Notes: generated by a model from the sequence alone, not told the origin. A DNA stretch of 64,000 nucleotides from Dichetophora obliterata (GCA_963920525.1 OY986438.1:95702557-95766556), one strand, 5' to 3'. Numbered from the stretch's first letter, positions 43,691 through 56,150 are shown. A program made the numbers and translations.

Positions 43691-44789
43691 TACTGGGTTA
43701 TGATTGAATGTTCTTTGAACATTATTGAAAAATGTTTATACTTTAGAAGAAACAAAATTTTGTCCAATATTTGCTTAAATTTGTTTGTAGAAATGTTCGT
43801 TCAAGATGACCGCATTACATGCAAACTAGAGGCCCTAGTTTGATGTGAAATAAAAAATCGACGATTTTTAAAAGCAATTTTTGAAATAATAATAAGGATT
43901 AAATGGAGTCTGTTCAAACTTTTGAGATATGCAACTTAAAACTAACGCAGATGAAAGTTTTATGAAGATCAGATAATTTCTTCTATTTTCGTCTTTTATA
44001 TGGGAAACGCACTGTGCGTATTAACAAAAAGTAAGAAAATTTTCTTTTGACATCGTTAAGCAAGCATTAGCTGACGTGCATATTAATGCAACAACGATGA
44101 AATTTAAAAAAGAAAACTAAAAAAAAACTTGGCAAATAAAATCTGTTAATTGTGCAGCACACGAATGTATTAAAAACAACCAAAACAAAAACAACAACGA
44201 CATATCATCAAAAACAGAATTACTGTAACAACAAAAGCCAAATAGTAGCAATTTGTGTAAAACTGCAAATCCATTGCAAACATCAGCAGCAAGATTTCTG
44301 AGGATTATTTTATCGGAATACAAATTTTATGGAGGTAGTTTAAAAAAAAAACAAACAATTGTTTTTGTGTCGAAGTGGAAAACGTGACTGCGCACAAAAA
44401 TGTATGGCATTAAATAAAAACGAAATAAATCAAAATGAAACGGAAAAAGTTTATTTGATGCTAATAAGTTTGAATGTCGCTGTGCAACTTGTGGAAACAC
44501 GCAATGGTTATCAATGTTGTTTACACCGTACGATAATTGCCAATTAAAGAATTCTAATTACCATCACCCGATTCTGGCAGAGAAGATAAAAACAATGACT
44601 CGTGTATCGCCGATTTAAAAGTTTAAATCTGAGTACTATACTCTTATAATATGGGCTTACACTAAATCTAGAACTTTAATAGCACAAAGTGTTAGAAAAT
44701 TTCTAATTGCATATGTATATAATTGTTGCAAAGTTGTGATGTTCACAGAACTATATATTATTTCTAATTGTAATTCAAAATAGACCAAT
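43691..44789. other. Gene-free stretch
   Basis: CAA-rich patches near 44180-44240 only. No gene recognised. Confidence 0.5.
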
Positions 44790-44915
44790 TGAATTTCTGA
44801 AAATCCATTTGGAATTCAGAAAAAATCAAATTGCACTCAGAATTCAATTTCAAACTCAGAAAAGACCAAAATAAATTCAGAATAGGTTTATCGAGATTCA
44901 GAAAAGGTCAATTGA
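44790..44915 (+). repeat. Degenerate ATTCAGAAAA minisatellite
   Basis: About five units of roughly 25 bp, each with (A/G)(A/G)ATTCAGAAAA followed by CAAATT/CAAT-like sequence. Spacing is irregular. Confidence 0.6.
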
Positions 44916-47037
44916 AAGCCAGATGGTAATAGTAATGGTAAGGGTTATGGTAATGATTAGAGAGTATTAAAATATGCACGATAAAAGTAGATTTTAAGCT
45001 CACTGAAATATGCTCGATAATATGCTCGATAAACTACTATAAAAGTTAAAATAAAACAAAATGGAAGATTTTTTGAAACGGAATATGTATGTTTTCAGCC
45101 TTATGAATTTATAAAAGAGAATTAAAGTTGGGAAATTATAAAAGGGAAAGGGAAGTAAAGTTGTTTTTAGCCATTGTATAATTATTTCATGGTTTAAGTT
45201 ATAAAATTACTTTAAATATGTAATTTATAGTTCAAAATGGAAGGCCAAAAGAAACTGCAATTTGAAAATTTGTTTTTAACAGCACAATTTGTGAATATTT
45301 GTGAAAAACATAAACAAACATTTGACATATGCATGTTCTTCTTGATGCTTGTTCTTAATTTACTCGAAGTCTTGAGTTCTAGCACGCTCTGTGCACATTT
45401 TGTGCTTGAGAGAGCGATTTTATGCTTATTCTTCTTCTCCCATTTCTTACACAAAAACTACGAAAGCAGAAATATTGTGGTTTTAAAATTGTTTTTTTAA
45501 CTACTTTAACATCCTCAACTCATTTCCGGCGGCTCCTTAACTACCGGGCCAAAATCGATGAAACTTCGTCCAAAGTCTATATATGACCTTAAACTTTATC
45601 TGGCAAAATTTAAAATTTATGCCTCATTAGGTAAGAGCTGGGCGACCTGATGCATTTTTGCACCACTAGCTGCATCACATACCTTCACAGCAGGTACCTG
45701 CCCATTTTAAAAGAGCAAATGGGCTCTAAATTTATTTTAACATAAATTTTAAAACTTATGAAAGCTACTATTCAAAAGCAATTTTTGATATTGCATTTTG
45801 AAATATTTTACCGAAAATTTCAAAAATTTAAAAAAATATCCAAAGATTGCGACGCGCCGTGGGCGTAAAATCCAAGTAAACGACCGAATCGGCTCAAACC
45901 AAAAATAATGTATATTTTCAAAGGTTCATACTAACATTTTATATTTAATATTTTATTCGTACTAACATAATCCCTACAGTGCTAGGTATTATCACTTTCG
46001 CGCTCACCTGGAGAAAATTCTAAAGTTACTGATGCAAGAATGGACCAATAGCTGGAAATGGGTTAATTTACTTCAAGTAAAACCACGATTTCACAATCAA
46101 TTTTCTTTCGCAAGAAAATTTAGAAGCTCACTTTAAGATAGTGGATAGTATATATAAATATAGAAATTTACTGTGTTAACGCGTCTTAAAAAATTGAAAT
46201 TATTTTGTGTGCTTTTAAAATAAGTAAAACAACATATTTGTATTGCTTTATTTAGCCCGACCCACAAAATTTAAATAAAGTATTTAAAACAGTTTCGCTT
46301 TCTTTTCGTACATTTAATTGCACAAGTCAGCACAATGATAATTTGTCTGTGGCTTGAGTCACGATTGCGCTGAGAAGCTTTTATAAAAGTACTTCAAATC
46401 TAAGCCAAAGCTTGGCTTGCAAAATCAGTAACAATTTTTTTTAATATTTCGTTCAATTCTGCGTGTAGAAGTAAGGCGCATTATTGACCCCAAGCTCATA
46501 TCAGAGAGTTGACTTCTCAAACGAGAGTCTTGCGTTTTATTTTTTTTTACATTTTCATTATAGAAAATAGTTCCCCGCAGGAGAAGATGCTTTCAATCCT
46601 GCTATTATTTTGCAATAATAACTGCTGGAAACAAGCTTATATTATAAATTTTTTTTAAACATTTCAGGGAACCTTAGCTTAAGTTGGAAAAGCACACAAA
46701 GTGCACTGCCTGCCCTCTGCCAACGCACGGGCAAGAATTCTGGACGGCCCTACTCTAAAATGCAGCATAGGTACATACTGTGATCCACTTGTGCTCTTAA
46801 AAAGCACAATTGGAGCACCATGGATTGCTTTCCTCATTTTTAAAATAAAAGTAAAAAGTATTATATTATTTTTAAAACAATAAATACAAGGTATATTTAT
46901 TAAATTCGATTTCTGTTTTAGTTAAGTTTGATTTGAACTATTTAGTTACATTTTTTATTATTATTAATCCATTTTTAATCAAATTGATGGATAATTTCAA
47001 TCTTTATTTATCTTATAATATTTAGAAAATTACACGG
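44916..47037. other. Gene-free stretch
   Basis: No gene or known element. The frame at 46701-46883 and the overlapping frames at 45212-45500 show no family resemblance. Confidence 0.5.
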
Positions 47038-47300
47038 TGCGACAGCCAAAATTTGAGTAAGAAACCGACAAATGTTTTCATTAATTTCCGAGCTCCTAAT
47101 CACGAATCTGTTAACCAAATTTCTCCATCACTTCAGGATTATTATAAAACCGTGTTTGAAGGTCAAAAAATGCTCTTAAGAGAATACAACTTGAAGCGTC
47201 GAAACTAAAACTGGTAAGCGACTTTTTGTCTGTGGCAAAGATGTTTGTTAAAGGTTGATACAAGAAGTTCAGACTTAAGTCCCCCACCCCCCTTTTTCAC
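47038..47300 (+). repeat. Dispersed repeat (inverted partner 54915-55185)
   Basis: Matches the reverse complement of 54915-55185: GAGTAAGAAACCGACAAATG, CCATCACTTCAGGAT, AAGGTCAAAAAAT and AAAGGTTGATACAA, in the same order. Diverged. Right edge is a CCCCCACCCCCC run (a GGTGGTGGGGGAA counterpart in the partner). Confidence 0.75.
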
Positions 47301-47496
47301 CATTATTTTACGTTTTCCAAAAACACTCCATTTTAGCATAGCTATATATATGCTATATATATGCTGCAAATCATTGAAAAATGTAATAATATGTATTGCC
47401 AAAAACTTCCGACAACAAAATTACCCTAGATCAACCATATTCAAAGAATAGACACCCTAAATGCAAAAATATTTTTTTTTGTTCACTTATATTATA

Positions 47497-50355
47497 ATTA
47501 CTAGCTAAAACCCGGCGCGTTGCTGTCATTCTTCCTTGCAAAACGCCCATAAAATGTTATCAGTTAAACAGCATCTCAAAAATGAGGTCGAATACTGAAT
47601 TCCGATACTGTGCGCGACCTATATTCTCAAAGCTATTCGATATAACAACTTTTAGTTCTATAGGAGGTGCCACTCCCCCTTTATCAACGCTCATAAAATG
47701 CAATCACTGAAACTGCATGTGTACATTGAGGTCCAATACTGAATTCAAAAACTGTGCGACCTATAAACCCAAAGCTATTTGGTATCTCTAATTTGGGTTA
47801 AATAGGAGGTTTCACGCCCCTTGTCGTACGCCCATAAAATGTGATTAATGAAACTGCATGTAAAAAATGGGGTCGAATACCGAATTCTTACGCTGTCAAC
47901 CTATAACTTCAAAGCAATTCGATATCGCATATTTGGGTTGTCACGCGATGTATGTCACGCATATTTGGGTTAGATGGATGTCACGCCCCCCTGTCCAATG
48001 CCCATAAAATGAAATCATTGAAACTGCATGTGTAAATTGAGGTCAAAAACTGAATTCCAAAGCTGTGCGGCCTATAACTGCTAAGCTATTCGATATCGCA
48101 AGTTTGGGTTGTATGGGAGTTGCCCCTCCCCCTTGTCCAACTCCCATAAAATTTCATCATTGAAACAGTACGTCTAAATTGTGGTCGAATACCGAATTTC
48201 TAAGCTGTGCGACCCATAACTCTAAAGCTATTCGATAACACAAATTTTTTATATATTTGTGAGAGGTAAAAGGGGTGAGGCATTTTTTCTTAAACCATCT
48301 TATACTCAAAGCAAAGCCACTTACAAAATTTGAGCTCAATCGGACCAAGTGTGACCACGCCCATTTTTATTAAAGTTAATGACAGTTATCATTATCTTAT
48401 TTACCAAATTTTAGTTTAATACGACCAAAACCGTCTTAAATATAACATTTTTATTGATTTGTGGGCGATGAAAGGGGGGTGTGGCATTATTTTTTTCCTA
48501 AACTTTTGCGTAGCAGTTATAAACAAACCCGTAGAAGGAAGTATCCAATTTGGTCAAGTCGTTTTCAAGTTTTAGGCATCCGAACAAATCACGATTTTCA
48601 TTTTTATATACACAGATATTAATTTGTGGGAGGTAAAAGTGGGCGTTAAAACATTTATATATCGTAACTGCCTCTTGGAGCACATACACAGCAAGTTTCA
48701 CTTTAAAAATGTGTAGAATTTCGAAATTGCCATGATTTCGAAAAAGTGGGCGTATATATATTGCGATCACGCCCATTTTTTGTACAGTTACTGACAGTAG
48801 CCATCTGAACAAAATTACTAAATCTTAGTTTTTTACGATCGAAACCGTCTGATATATATCCTTTTTTTTTTGTGATCGATAGCGCAAATTTGGCTTGTAT
48901 AGGAGGTTCCACGTCCCCTCGCTTAAACGTTACCAAACCAAATTTTAGTCTAATACGATCAAAACCGTGCGAAATATAGCATTTTTGTTGTTTTGCAAGT
49001 GGTAAAAAGGGGTGCGGCAAAATATATCCCTTGAGTCATCTCGAAATCGATACAAATCGACTGCCCAAATTTCAGCTCAATTTAGGTTAAGCCTGGCGCA
49101 CTTTACTTTGCTCGACGCTAACTCCCCGATAAGTGAGTTTACCTAAAGTGGGACAGGCCTATTTTTAGTGCACTTGCCGAGAGTAACCATATGAACTGCA
49201 TTACAAAATTTTTGTCGAATACGACCCAAACCGTTGAAATAAAACGTTTTCATTGGTTTGTGGGCGGTAAAAGGGGGCGTGGAAACCAATTTTTAGTACA
49301 GTTGCTGACAGTAACCGTACAAACTGAGCCAACAATTTAGCTCAATCGACCCAGTAGTCAATTTTAATGATTTCTCAAAAAGTGGGTGTGGCTATATAGC
49401 GATGACGCCCGTTTTTAGTACAGTTGCCGAAAGGAACCATACAAACTTAGGTATCAAATGTTAGTGTCATACGGCCAAAACTGCTTGAAATATAGCATTT
49501 TCACTAATTTTTGGGCGCAAAAAGGGGGCGTGGAAACCAATATTTTGTACGGTTACTGTCAGTAACTACACAAACCAAAGTACTAAATTTAAGTCTTATA
49601 CTACCAAAACCGTCTGAAATAAACCACTTTCATTTAATTATGGGCGGTAAAAGGGGGCGTGGAAACCCATTTTTAGTACAGTTGTCGACAGTAATCGTAT
49701 ATACTAAATTACAAACTTTTAGTCTTATACGATCTAAGCCGACTGAAATATAACATTTTTATTGATTTGGGGGCGGTAAAAGGGGTGTGGCAAAATTTTT
49801 CATTTTTGTAACAAATCGACTGCCAAAATTTCAGGCCAATCGGTTCAGTAGTTTTGGAGTCTATAGGCATCACACAGCCAGACACACATCATTTTGCTTT
49901 TTATATATATAGATATTGATTTGTGGGCGGTAAAAGTGGACGTGAAAACATTTATATATAGTGACCGCCTCTTGGAGCACCTACACAGCAAGTTTACTGT
50001 AAAAATGTGTAGAGCTCCGGAGTTGCCATGATTTCGAAAAAGTGGACGTATTTATATTTTGACCACCCCCATTTTTTGTACACATACCGACAAAATTACT
50101 AAATCTTAGTTTTTTCCGATCGAAACCGTCTGATAAATATACTTTTTTTGGTTTGTGATCGATAGCGCAAATTTGGCTTGTATGGGAGGTACCACGCCTC
50201 CTGTTCCAATCGTTACCAAACCTCACAGGAACACTCTCAAGATGTGGCTTCAGTTTCCCCGAAAGTTTCATAAAGATTGGTTTAGCGATTTGGAGTCTAC
50301 ACGTGATATAGCCACATACCCACATACATACATCCATTTTTATATATATAGATTA
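47497..50355 (+). repeat. 2.9-kb array of about 150-bp units with higher-order repeat
   Basis: Starts TACTAGCTAAAACCCGGCGC and ends TTTTTATATATATAGATTA. The first part (47520-48280) repeats a unit of about 145 bp with CGCCCATAAAATG, TGAAACTGCATGT, CGAATACTGAATTC and AAAGCTATTCGATAT. The second part (48360-49860) repeats a unit of about 150 bp with GGGCGGTAAAAGGGGGCGTGG, TTTTTAGTACAGTTG and ACGACCAAAACCGTCTGAAA. A block of about 310 bp at 48620-48930 recurs at 49910-50215, a higher-order spacing of about 1.29 kb. GC-richer than its surroundings. Frames inside are by-products. The start and end resemble those of the 3986-5690 repeat. Confidence 0.85.
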
Positions 50356-50862
50356 TATTATAATTAAATTATTAAACTGTTAAGATATAGACAAATAATA
50401 CTTCAATACTTACAATATAATATAACAATCAATATGTCTGCAAAGTTTTTTCGGTACTATTATCATTGGGCCTTTATGGATCCCCCGAAAAAAATAATAA
50501 ATAGTTCTTCGCTTTGCCATCAAACATATTTCCGAAATTATTAAATAGTACTTCTCTCAACCATAAAACGAACTTCCAAAATAATAAACTTATACAAATA
50601 CAACTAATCAGTAAATAAACTTATATCGAACAAACAAAAGTTTTTTTATATATTCGGTTTTTCCTTTAAATAGGTATACATTGATAAAATAACTTAATTA
50701 TCATAGACTTCTTTTACTAAGTTCCAGCATATATCTGAGAGAAAAGAATTTAATTTTTTTCAGAATACCATGACTGTAAGGGAGCTGTTATTTGGTGAAA
50801 CTGCTCGCCATGCTTTTCGAACTCTGACGGTATTTGTTTTCGCAAGTATTCTAATAGCACAT
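50356..50862. other. Gene-free AT-rich stretch
   Basis: Nothing recognised. Confidence 0.5.
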
Positions 50863-50973
50863 TTTTTCACCGAGTATAAGCGCTAATTCGTGGATTAGAC
50901 CAGTTCATGGAATTTAGTTTTTACACCATGAACTGGTCTAATCCACGTATTAGCGCTATTACTCGGTGAAGAA
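50863..50973. repeat. 48-bp-arm hairpin
   Basis: TTCACCGAGTATAAGCGCTA ... TTAGACCAGTTCATGG pairs with 50926-50973 at about 44 of 48 positions across a 15-base loop. GC-richer than its flanks. The inner 20 bp are perfect. Confidence 0.9.
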
Positions 50974-51019
50974 ATCGGCCGTAAATGATAGCGCAAAAAA
51001 TGTATTTTTATTTTATTTT

Positions 51020-51434
51020 TTAAAAGCTTTTTTCATGTTATAAACATATGCACACCAATTTTCACTTCTATTTCTTATAACACAATTATGAATAACGTCC
51101 TTTACACAGTTCCATGCTATTAATTCTTGTTCTTCCAAGAAATTTGAAAATTGTTCAGCTTTTATTAACCGCCGAATGTCAGGTCCAGTAATTACCCCTT
51201 CAAATAAAAAAGTTATTCTTACCATAAAGTGAGAAAGAAAGATAAATGCTCGTACCTTCTTTTATGTTTGCCTAGCTTAATTTTGGAAAAATCTCATGCA
51301 GACGTTTTGCCGCTACACCCTGTGTATTAATTGTTTTAATAAAGTTTTTTAAAATTCTAAACTCAATATGTAGCGGTGGTAGTAAAATTCGGTATTGAGG
51401 AACCAGTAGTTTGTTTATTACGTTTGCATTGTTA
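51020..51434 (-). pseudogene. Uncharacterised invertebrate element protein, C-terminal piece
   Basis: Minus strand: NVINKLLVPQYRILLPPLHI, EFRILKNFIKTIN, GVAAKRLHEIFPKLS, ANIKEGTSIYLS, then GPDIRRLIKAEQFSNFL and AWNCVKDVIHN. This order (LLPPLHIKLG, KNFVKA, FPxxSxAKIKEG, GPQIRxLxxDxxF, WxxFKxVxxNF) is that of a protein family present in many copies in aphid, hydra and other invertebrate genomes, as I recall it. Function and element class are unknown to me. There are stops near 51265 and 51235. The gene is cut by the MITE 51435-52151 and continues at 52154. Confidence 0.7.
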
Positions 51435-52151
51435 CCCAGTGGGCAATTGCAGTAGTTCCAAGGCCTTCTAGCAGGCCTGTGTTAGGTTTTTATAGGCCTT
51501 CCACACTCCTTGCAAATACCATTGTATTGCTTGTATGAAATGGGAAAATTTGTCAGGCCTTCCGCTCTCCTTGCTAAAAAGAGACCTGCCAGAAGCGCTA
51601 TTTCGAGACGTCACGTTAGAAGGAAAAGCAATGTAAATATCATTTTCAAATAAAAAACGACCAATAATTTCGGATTTGAACCATGAACCATTCGGATTGA
51701 ACCACAAACATTTTTTTTGTTTTTTTAAAATCTACATTTTTTTACAAACTGTTCTGTGCATTTAAAATTTTTTTTAAATTTTTTTATAAATGTTCTTCGT
51801 ACAAAAATTTAAGAAAAGACTTGGAGTTTTTCCATGTAGATATTTTCATATAATATAATATGTAATGTGTTAGTTTTCGGGAGCCCGGGTTCGAGACCCA
51901 ACTCGGACAAAAAAAAATTTTTCTAAGTCTACATTTTTTTACCAACTGTTCTGTGTATTTAAAATTTTTTTTGGAATTTTTTTTTTGTAAATTTTTTCAT
52001 ATAAAATAATATGGAAAGAATCAGAACCTCCAAAAGATAGGCCTTACAGAAGTACTCATCAATGCAGTGATCATGGAAGGTGTATTGACGCCAATAATAG
52101 CAGTGGTCTTATACCTTTTTTTGCGGAGCACTCGCTAAAATGCCCACTGGG
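51435..52151. mobile_element. CCCAGTGGGC MITE, copy B
   Basis: 717 bp, CCCAGTGGGCAATTGCA ... TGCCCACTGGG, flanked by TA on both sides (51433-51434 and 52152-52153), which suggests Tc1/mariner-type insertion. Collinear with copy A but without the SINE. It interrupts the minus-strand element protein, which reads on either side. Confidence 0.85.
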
Positions 52152-52710
52152 TAATATCAACGGTTAGTCTGTACTCCCAGTCTCGTTTATTGTATTGGTT
52201 TCCCAGAAAACCGAGCATTTCATAAACATAAGGAACACATATGCTTCGTGTAGCCTGCTTGCAACCCACAAAGAATATTAATAACTTTGAGATCTGCACA
52301 AATATTCCAAACATGCTCATCATATTTTATGGCGTTCCATATTGTTTTTAATTGCACATAGTTTTCTTTAGTGCAAGTACTTAATGCAATTGGGATGGGA
52401 TTTTTTGAATTATCAAAATATAACAACACAGCCTTTAGTGAAGTTTTAGAAGCATCAATAAAGAATCGCAACTCATCTGGTGTGTAGAAACCTTTACCCG
52501 TTGAAGCTACTAGCTTTGGAATTTTAATGCAATAAGCAAGTGAATTGCCGGCAGTGACATAAAAAAAAATTTAAAAAAGATGACTCGCACCTACGAAAAC
52601 AGGTGACTTTGATACTGGGTTCTAAATTGTTGACAACTTTTTATGATGTGCCAGAATCTCAGCTTTTCTTTGGGATAATTTCATTTGTCAAACTATTATA
52701 TCTAATCGCG
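52152..52710 (-). pseudogene. Uncharacterised invertebrate element protein, central piece
   Basis: Minus strand: KLSQRKAEILAHHKKLS (52690), then NSLAYCIKIPKLVASTGKGF (52545), ELRFFIDASKTSLKAVLLYF, PIPIALSTCTKENYVQLKTI, WNAIKYDEHVWNICADLKVI and GLQAGYTKHMCSLCL (52250). In the remembered family these correspond to W+LFIDSSK(R/T)SLKAVLLHNG, IPIxHSxxxKExYxxVK, DLKMVxxLLGLQxGxTKxPCFLC and a C-x-x-C pair. Stops and a frameshift near 52620 and 52215. The host of the MITE at 51435-52151. A mariner-like element lies just upstream of its N-terminal side. Confidence 0.7.
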
Positions 52711-52949
52711 GTTTAGATATCATGATGTGTCCACACGATGCAATAAAACCATCTGGAACATACATCGAATCTTGAGTAGCAGTGGATGGAAGAATTTTTA
52801 AAACTGAGAGTTCAGAAGTTAATATTGTAAAAGTTAGCACTTGTGCATCACTTGAATGTGATAAAGGCATTTGGGCGGATTGCACACATTTGTAAATTAA
52901 ATGATTCAGAGATCTTCTGTTGTACCGTATTGTTTTATTTGCACATATA

Positions 52950-53868
52950 CAGGGTCCGCCATCTAACTTTTTTTTTCAACTAATGCTTATTTCGTGAATG
53001 GAAACACTTAGCTCATGTCTGATTTGACAGATAATTAGTTTTATTCTTCCGCTGAACGAATATGGTTGTGTATACGCTTGAACAACGCTGAGAAGTGGGC
53101 CTGCGATCGACTTACAGAAGATGCCGATTTTGCCAAAAAAATCATCTTTTCAGATGAAGCTCATTTTGATCTTGGCGGGTATGTAAACAAGCAAAATTGT
53201 CGCATTTGGGGCACAGAAAACCTGCACGCATACATTGAAAAGCCGCTGCACCCAAAACGAGTCACTGTTTGGTGTGGATTTTGGTCCAGAGGCATAATTG
53301 GGCCATTTTTCTTCGAAAATGAGCAAGGAGTGGCCGTTACAGTCAATGGCGATCGTTATCGGGCCATGTTGAACGAATTTTTGTTCACAAAAATTGAAGA
53401 GGAGGATATTGGCAACATTTGGTTTCAACAGGACGGCGCTACGTGCTACACAGCCGAAGCTACACTCGATGTTTTGCGCCGTTTTTGAAGATCACACTAT
53501 CAGCCGCAGAGCTGATGTCGTTTGGCCACCTAGGAGCTGCGATTTGATACCGTTGGACTATTATTTGTGGGGTCCCCTTAAAGATAAGTGTTACGCCGAC
53601 GAGCCAGAGACAACGGACGCTTTAAAGGACAATATTCGTGAAACCATTGTTGAAATACAGCTGCACACAATCGATAATGTGCTTAAAAATTGGACCGATC
53701 GTGTAGGCTACTGCATGGCCAACCGAGGCAGCCAATTGAATGAAAATATTTTCCATTATTAACCGGAAGGATTTTACTTTCAAATAAAAAAAGAAATTTG
53801 AGAAAATATTTAGTATTTTTTTTTTTTGATAGAATTTTCAAAAAAAAAAAGTTATTTGGCGGACCCTG
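52950..53868 (+). mobile_element. mariner-like element, internally deleted
   Basis: Ends CAGGGTCCGCCATCTAAC and GTTATTTGGCGGACCCTG, flanked by TA (52948-52949 and 53869-53870). 919 bp, too short for a full copy: the start of the reading frame (ATGGTTGTGTATACGC at 53062) is joined directly to a mid-protein segment. Confidence 0.9.
53062..53762 (+). pseudogene. mariner-like transposase, N-terminal domain deleted, one frameshift
   Basis: MVVYTLEQR in one frame is followed by a deletion join near 53090. After it come EKWACDRLTEDADFAKKII, FSDEAHFDLGGYVNKQNCRI (first catalytic Asp), KRVTVWCGFWSRGIIGPFFF and NIWFQQDGATCYTA (second Asp) to a stop at 53488. A frameshift there leads into FEDHTISRRADVVWPPRSCD and LIPLDYYLWGPLKDKCYADE (third acidic residue in SCDLxPLD), ending at TAA 53760. 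The helix-turn-helix DNA-binding half is gone. The spacing from the second to the third acidic residue is about 36-37 residues when the frameshift is bridged. Not functional. Confidence 0.9.
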
Positions 53869-53870
53869 TA

Positions 53871-54914
53871 TAACAATTTTCTGTGGAATGCAAACCTGGG
53901 TTAGACCAAATCATTGGAACTCCATATGGCATAGACTTTCGAATACCAGAAAGAGAATCTTTAAGGTATTTATATCACGCTGTACATAAATGAAGGTGGC
54001 CACGAAACATTCAAAATTACACGAATATCTCATTTTTTCGTACATTTCTGCGATAGGTGATGTAATTTTCATTCTGCTTGGTAACACAAAGTGTATTTGC
54101 CACATGCATAGCAAAACATATTAATTTTTTTTAAGCAATTACTCATCGTTTACTCATTATTATAAAAATTTTTATTCTTTTCACAACACAAGAATTAAGT
54201 AAAACTTACCCACCCGGCACATATTTTCCTTAAAACGAAAGTGCGTCTCTTACAAAATTTTATCGAAACTAAATTTCGTATTTTTGTCGATTTAGCGAAC
54301 AATTTTCGAAGAGTAGACATAAACTTACATAAATCATACTTTCTCTAATGTTTTTTGAAAAGTCATGGCAACCACGTTACATTTGCTTTCATAAAATTAA
54401 AACTTTTGTTAAAATGTGAAGACATTTAAATGTAAATTGAATTTTAAAGAAAAAATCAGAAATAGTTCTAAAAAGAAAAATAAGGTAAAAAAATGCAAAA
54501 GCTTAAAGTTGCAGCTGAGTGCAAGCATTCGAATCGCAAACAATAATTTCTTTCGTAAATTTTACGGAAAATTTGTCGCTTACGAAATCGTAAACGACTT
54601 CCTTTTCGATACAAAAACGATCTCTCGTTTTCAAACTGTCCTTTAAGAAAGCCATACGGATCTTTTTCGAATCTTTTGCGAGTTCGACTACGATAGTTTT
54701 ATTCGCCAATTCTTTGACAAATTTACAGTTTTCGATATCGAAATACGTTCGACGATGTGCAAGGTAGGTAGTTATTTGATGAAAACTTCTCCTAGCGTTA
54801 TTTTTTTTCTGACGACAACACTTCGCTTATGTTTCGACAGTTAATTTTCAAATCTTCATAGAACGAATTTCTTGTCCAAGCTAACTTGTCATATTTTTGC
54901 ACAGTATAAAAAAA
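53871..54914. other. Gene-free stretch
   Basis: A minus-strand frame at 53911-54114 might be an upstream part of the element protein at 51020-52710, but no motif proves it. The rest (54400-54720) shows only chance frames. Confidence 0.4.
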
Positions 54915-55185
54915 GGTGGTGGGGGAAGTCTGAAAGAAAATTTTGTATCAACCTTTAACAAGCGTCTTAGCCACAGACAAAAATCGCGTACCAGTTTTAG
55001 TATCGACGCTTCAAATTGATTCTCTTAAGACAATTTTTTGACCTTGATTCATGGTTTTCTCAAAATCCTGACGTGATGGAGAAATCTGGGTGCCAGATTT
55101 GTGACTAGGAGCCCGGAAATATTTGAAAACATTTGTCGGTTTCTTACTCACAAAAGAAAGGGTCTTTTTGGTGCCACAGTGTTAT
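54915..55185 (-). repeat. Dispersed repeat (inverted partner 47038-47300)
   Basis: See 47038-47300. The two copies lie about 7.6 kb apart in opposite orientation. Confidence 0.75.
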
Positions 55186-56009
55186 TATTTGTAATTTTAT
55201 TTAATTTTTAAAAATTTAAACCTGTTTTTTATCACTGTCCCTTTATTTTTTACTACAAAATTTGTTTTACCCGCACCGGAATGCCTTTCGGAAGCTATTT
55301 TCATAATTGGTGAAGTCCAAGTGTTCCTTTTTAAAAACATCTAGTTTGAAAGAAATTTTAATTAAATTAATAAGTCCATTGAACCTTTAAAGGGTAAATT
55401 ATACATATCGCTCATTTGCTCGTAGAAAAAAGACGATTTTTGAGTTAATGATACAAAAATGTGTATTTTAACATTATCTCTGATATGTCAAAAAATGGTA
55501 CTGCTATCTTATTTACTCATAACGTGGCAGCAAAAAATGCCGTTATTTCGTTTGACGTCTTACTCACTTTATTATTTGCAAGAACGTCTTATCATAGTTA
55601 TGCAATAATCATCAGAGCGAAAGCATGTTTTGCTTATAAGAAATAGTGACATATTATTGGTTGTGACCTTATTCTTGGAAAGTAAGAACATTTAAATCGT
55701 ATGTACTATTCAAGTATATTATGTCATTTAGAACTATGACAGTTTAATTAAAAAAAGTGTTTCAAACCTAGCTCGTCAAAACGCCACATGTGACGTTATT
55801 GAAAAAATAACTTTTGCGCAGATTCAGCTATTTTTTGTTATGTCGTTATTGTTGACAACATGCGTAGTACTAGCAAGTTAGCCTTAAACACTATAAACAA
55901 TGAGTCGATCTAGTTGAAAATATTGGTCACTGCACAAGATTTATACTGGGTTTAATTAAAAATTATGCGATATTGTTGATAAAACTTGTTTGTCAACAAT
56001 AAGGTTAAT
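55186..56009. other. Gene-free AT-rich stretch
   Basis: Nothing recognised. Confidence 0.5.
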
Positions 56010-56150
56010 TATTATACTCCCACGCATACTGCATAAGGGGTATATTAACTTTGTCACTCCGTTTGTAACGCTGACAAGGAGGTGTGGCAGCTAAAGAAAA
56101 GTATAATTATTCTTGATGAGCATCCCCTTGATGTTTGAAGAAACGGATAA
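56010..56150 (-). repeat. Dispersed repeat end (inverted partner 42360-42490)
   Basis: Contains ACTTTGTCACTCCGTTTGTAACGCTGA and ATTCTTGATGAGCATC, the mirror of 42390-42480. Confidence 0.65.

Noticed and set aside
48498..50337. Several frames of 70-118 codons with repeated phrases such as DGFDRKKLRFSNF
   Set aside because: Repeated translation of the array units; the same peptides recur only because the DNA repeats.
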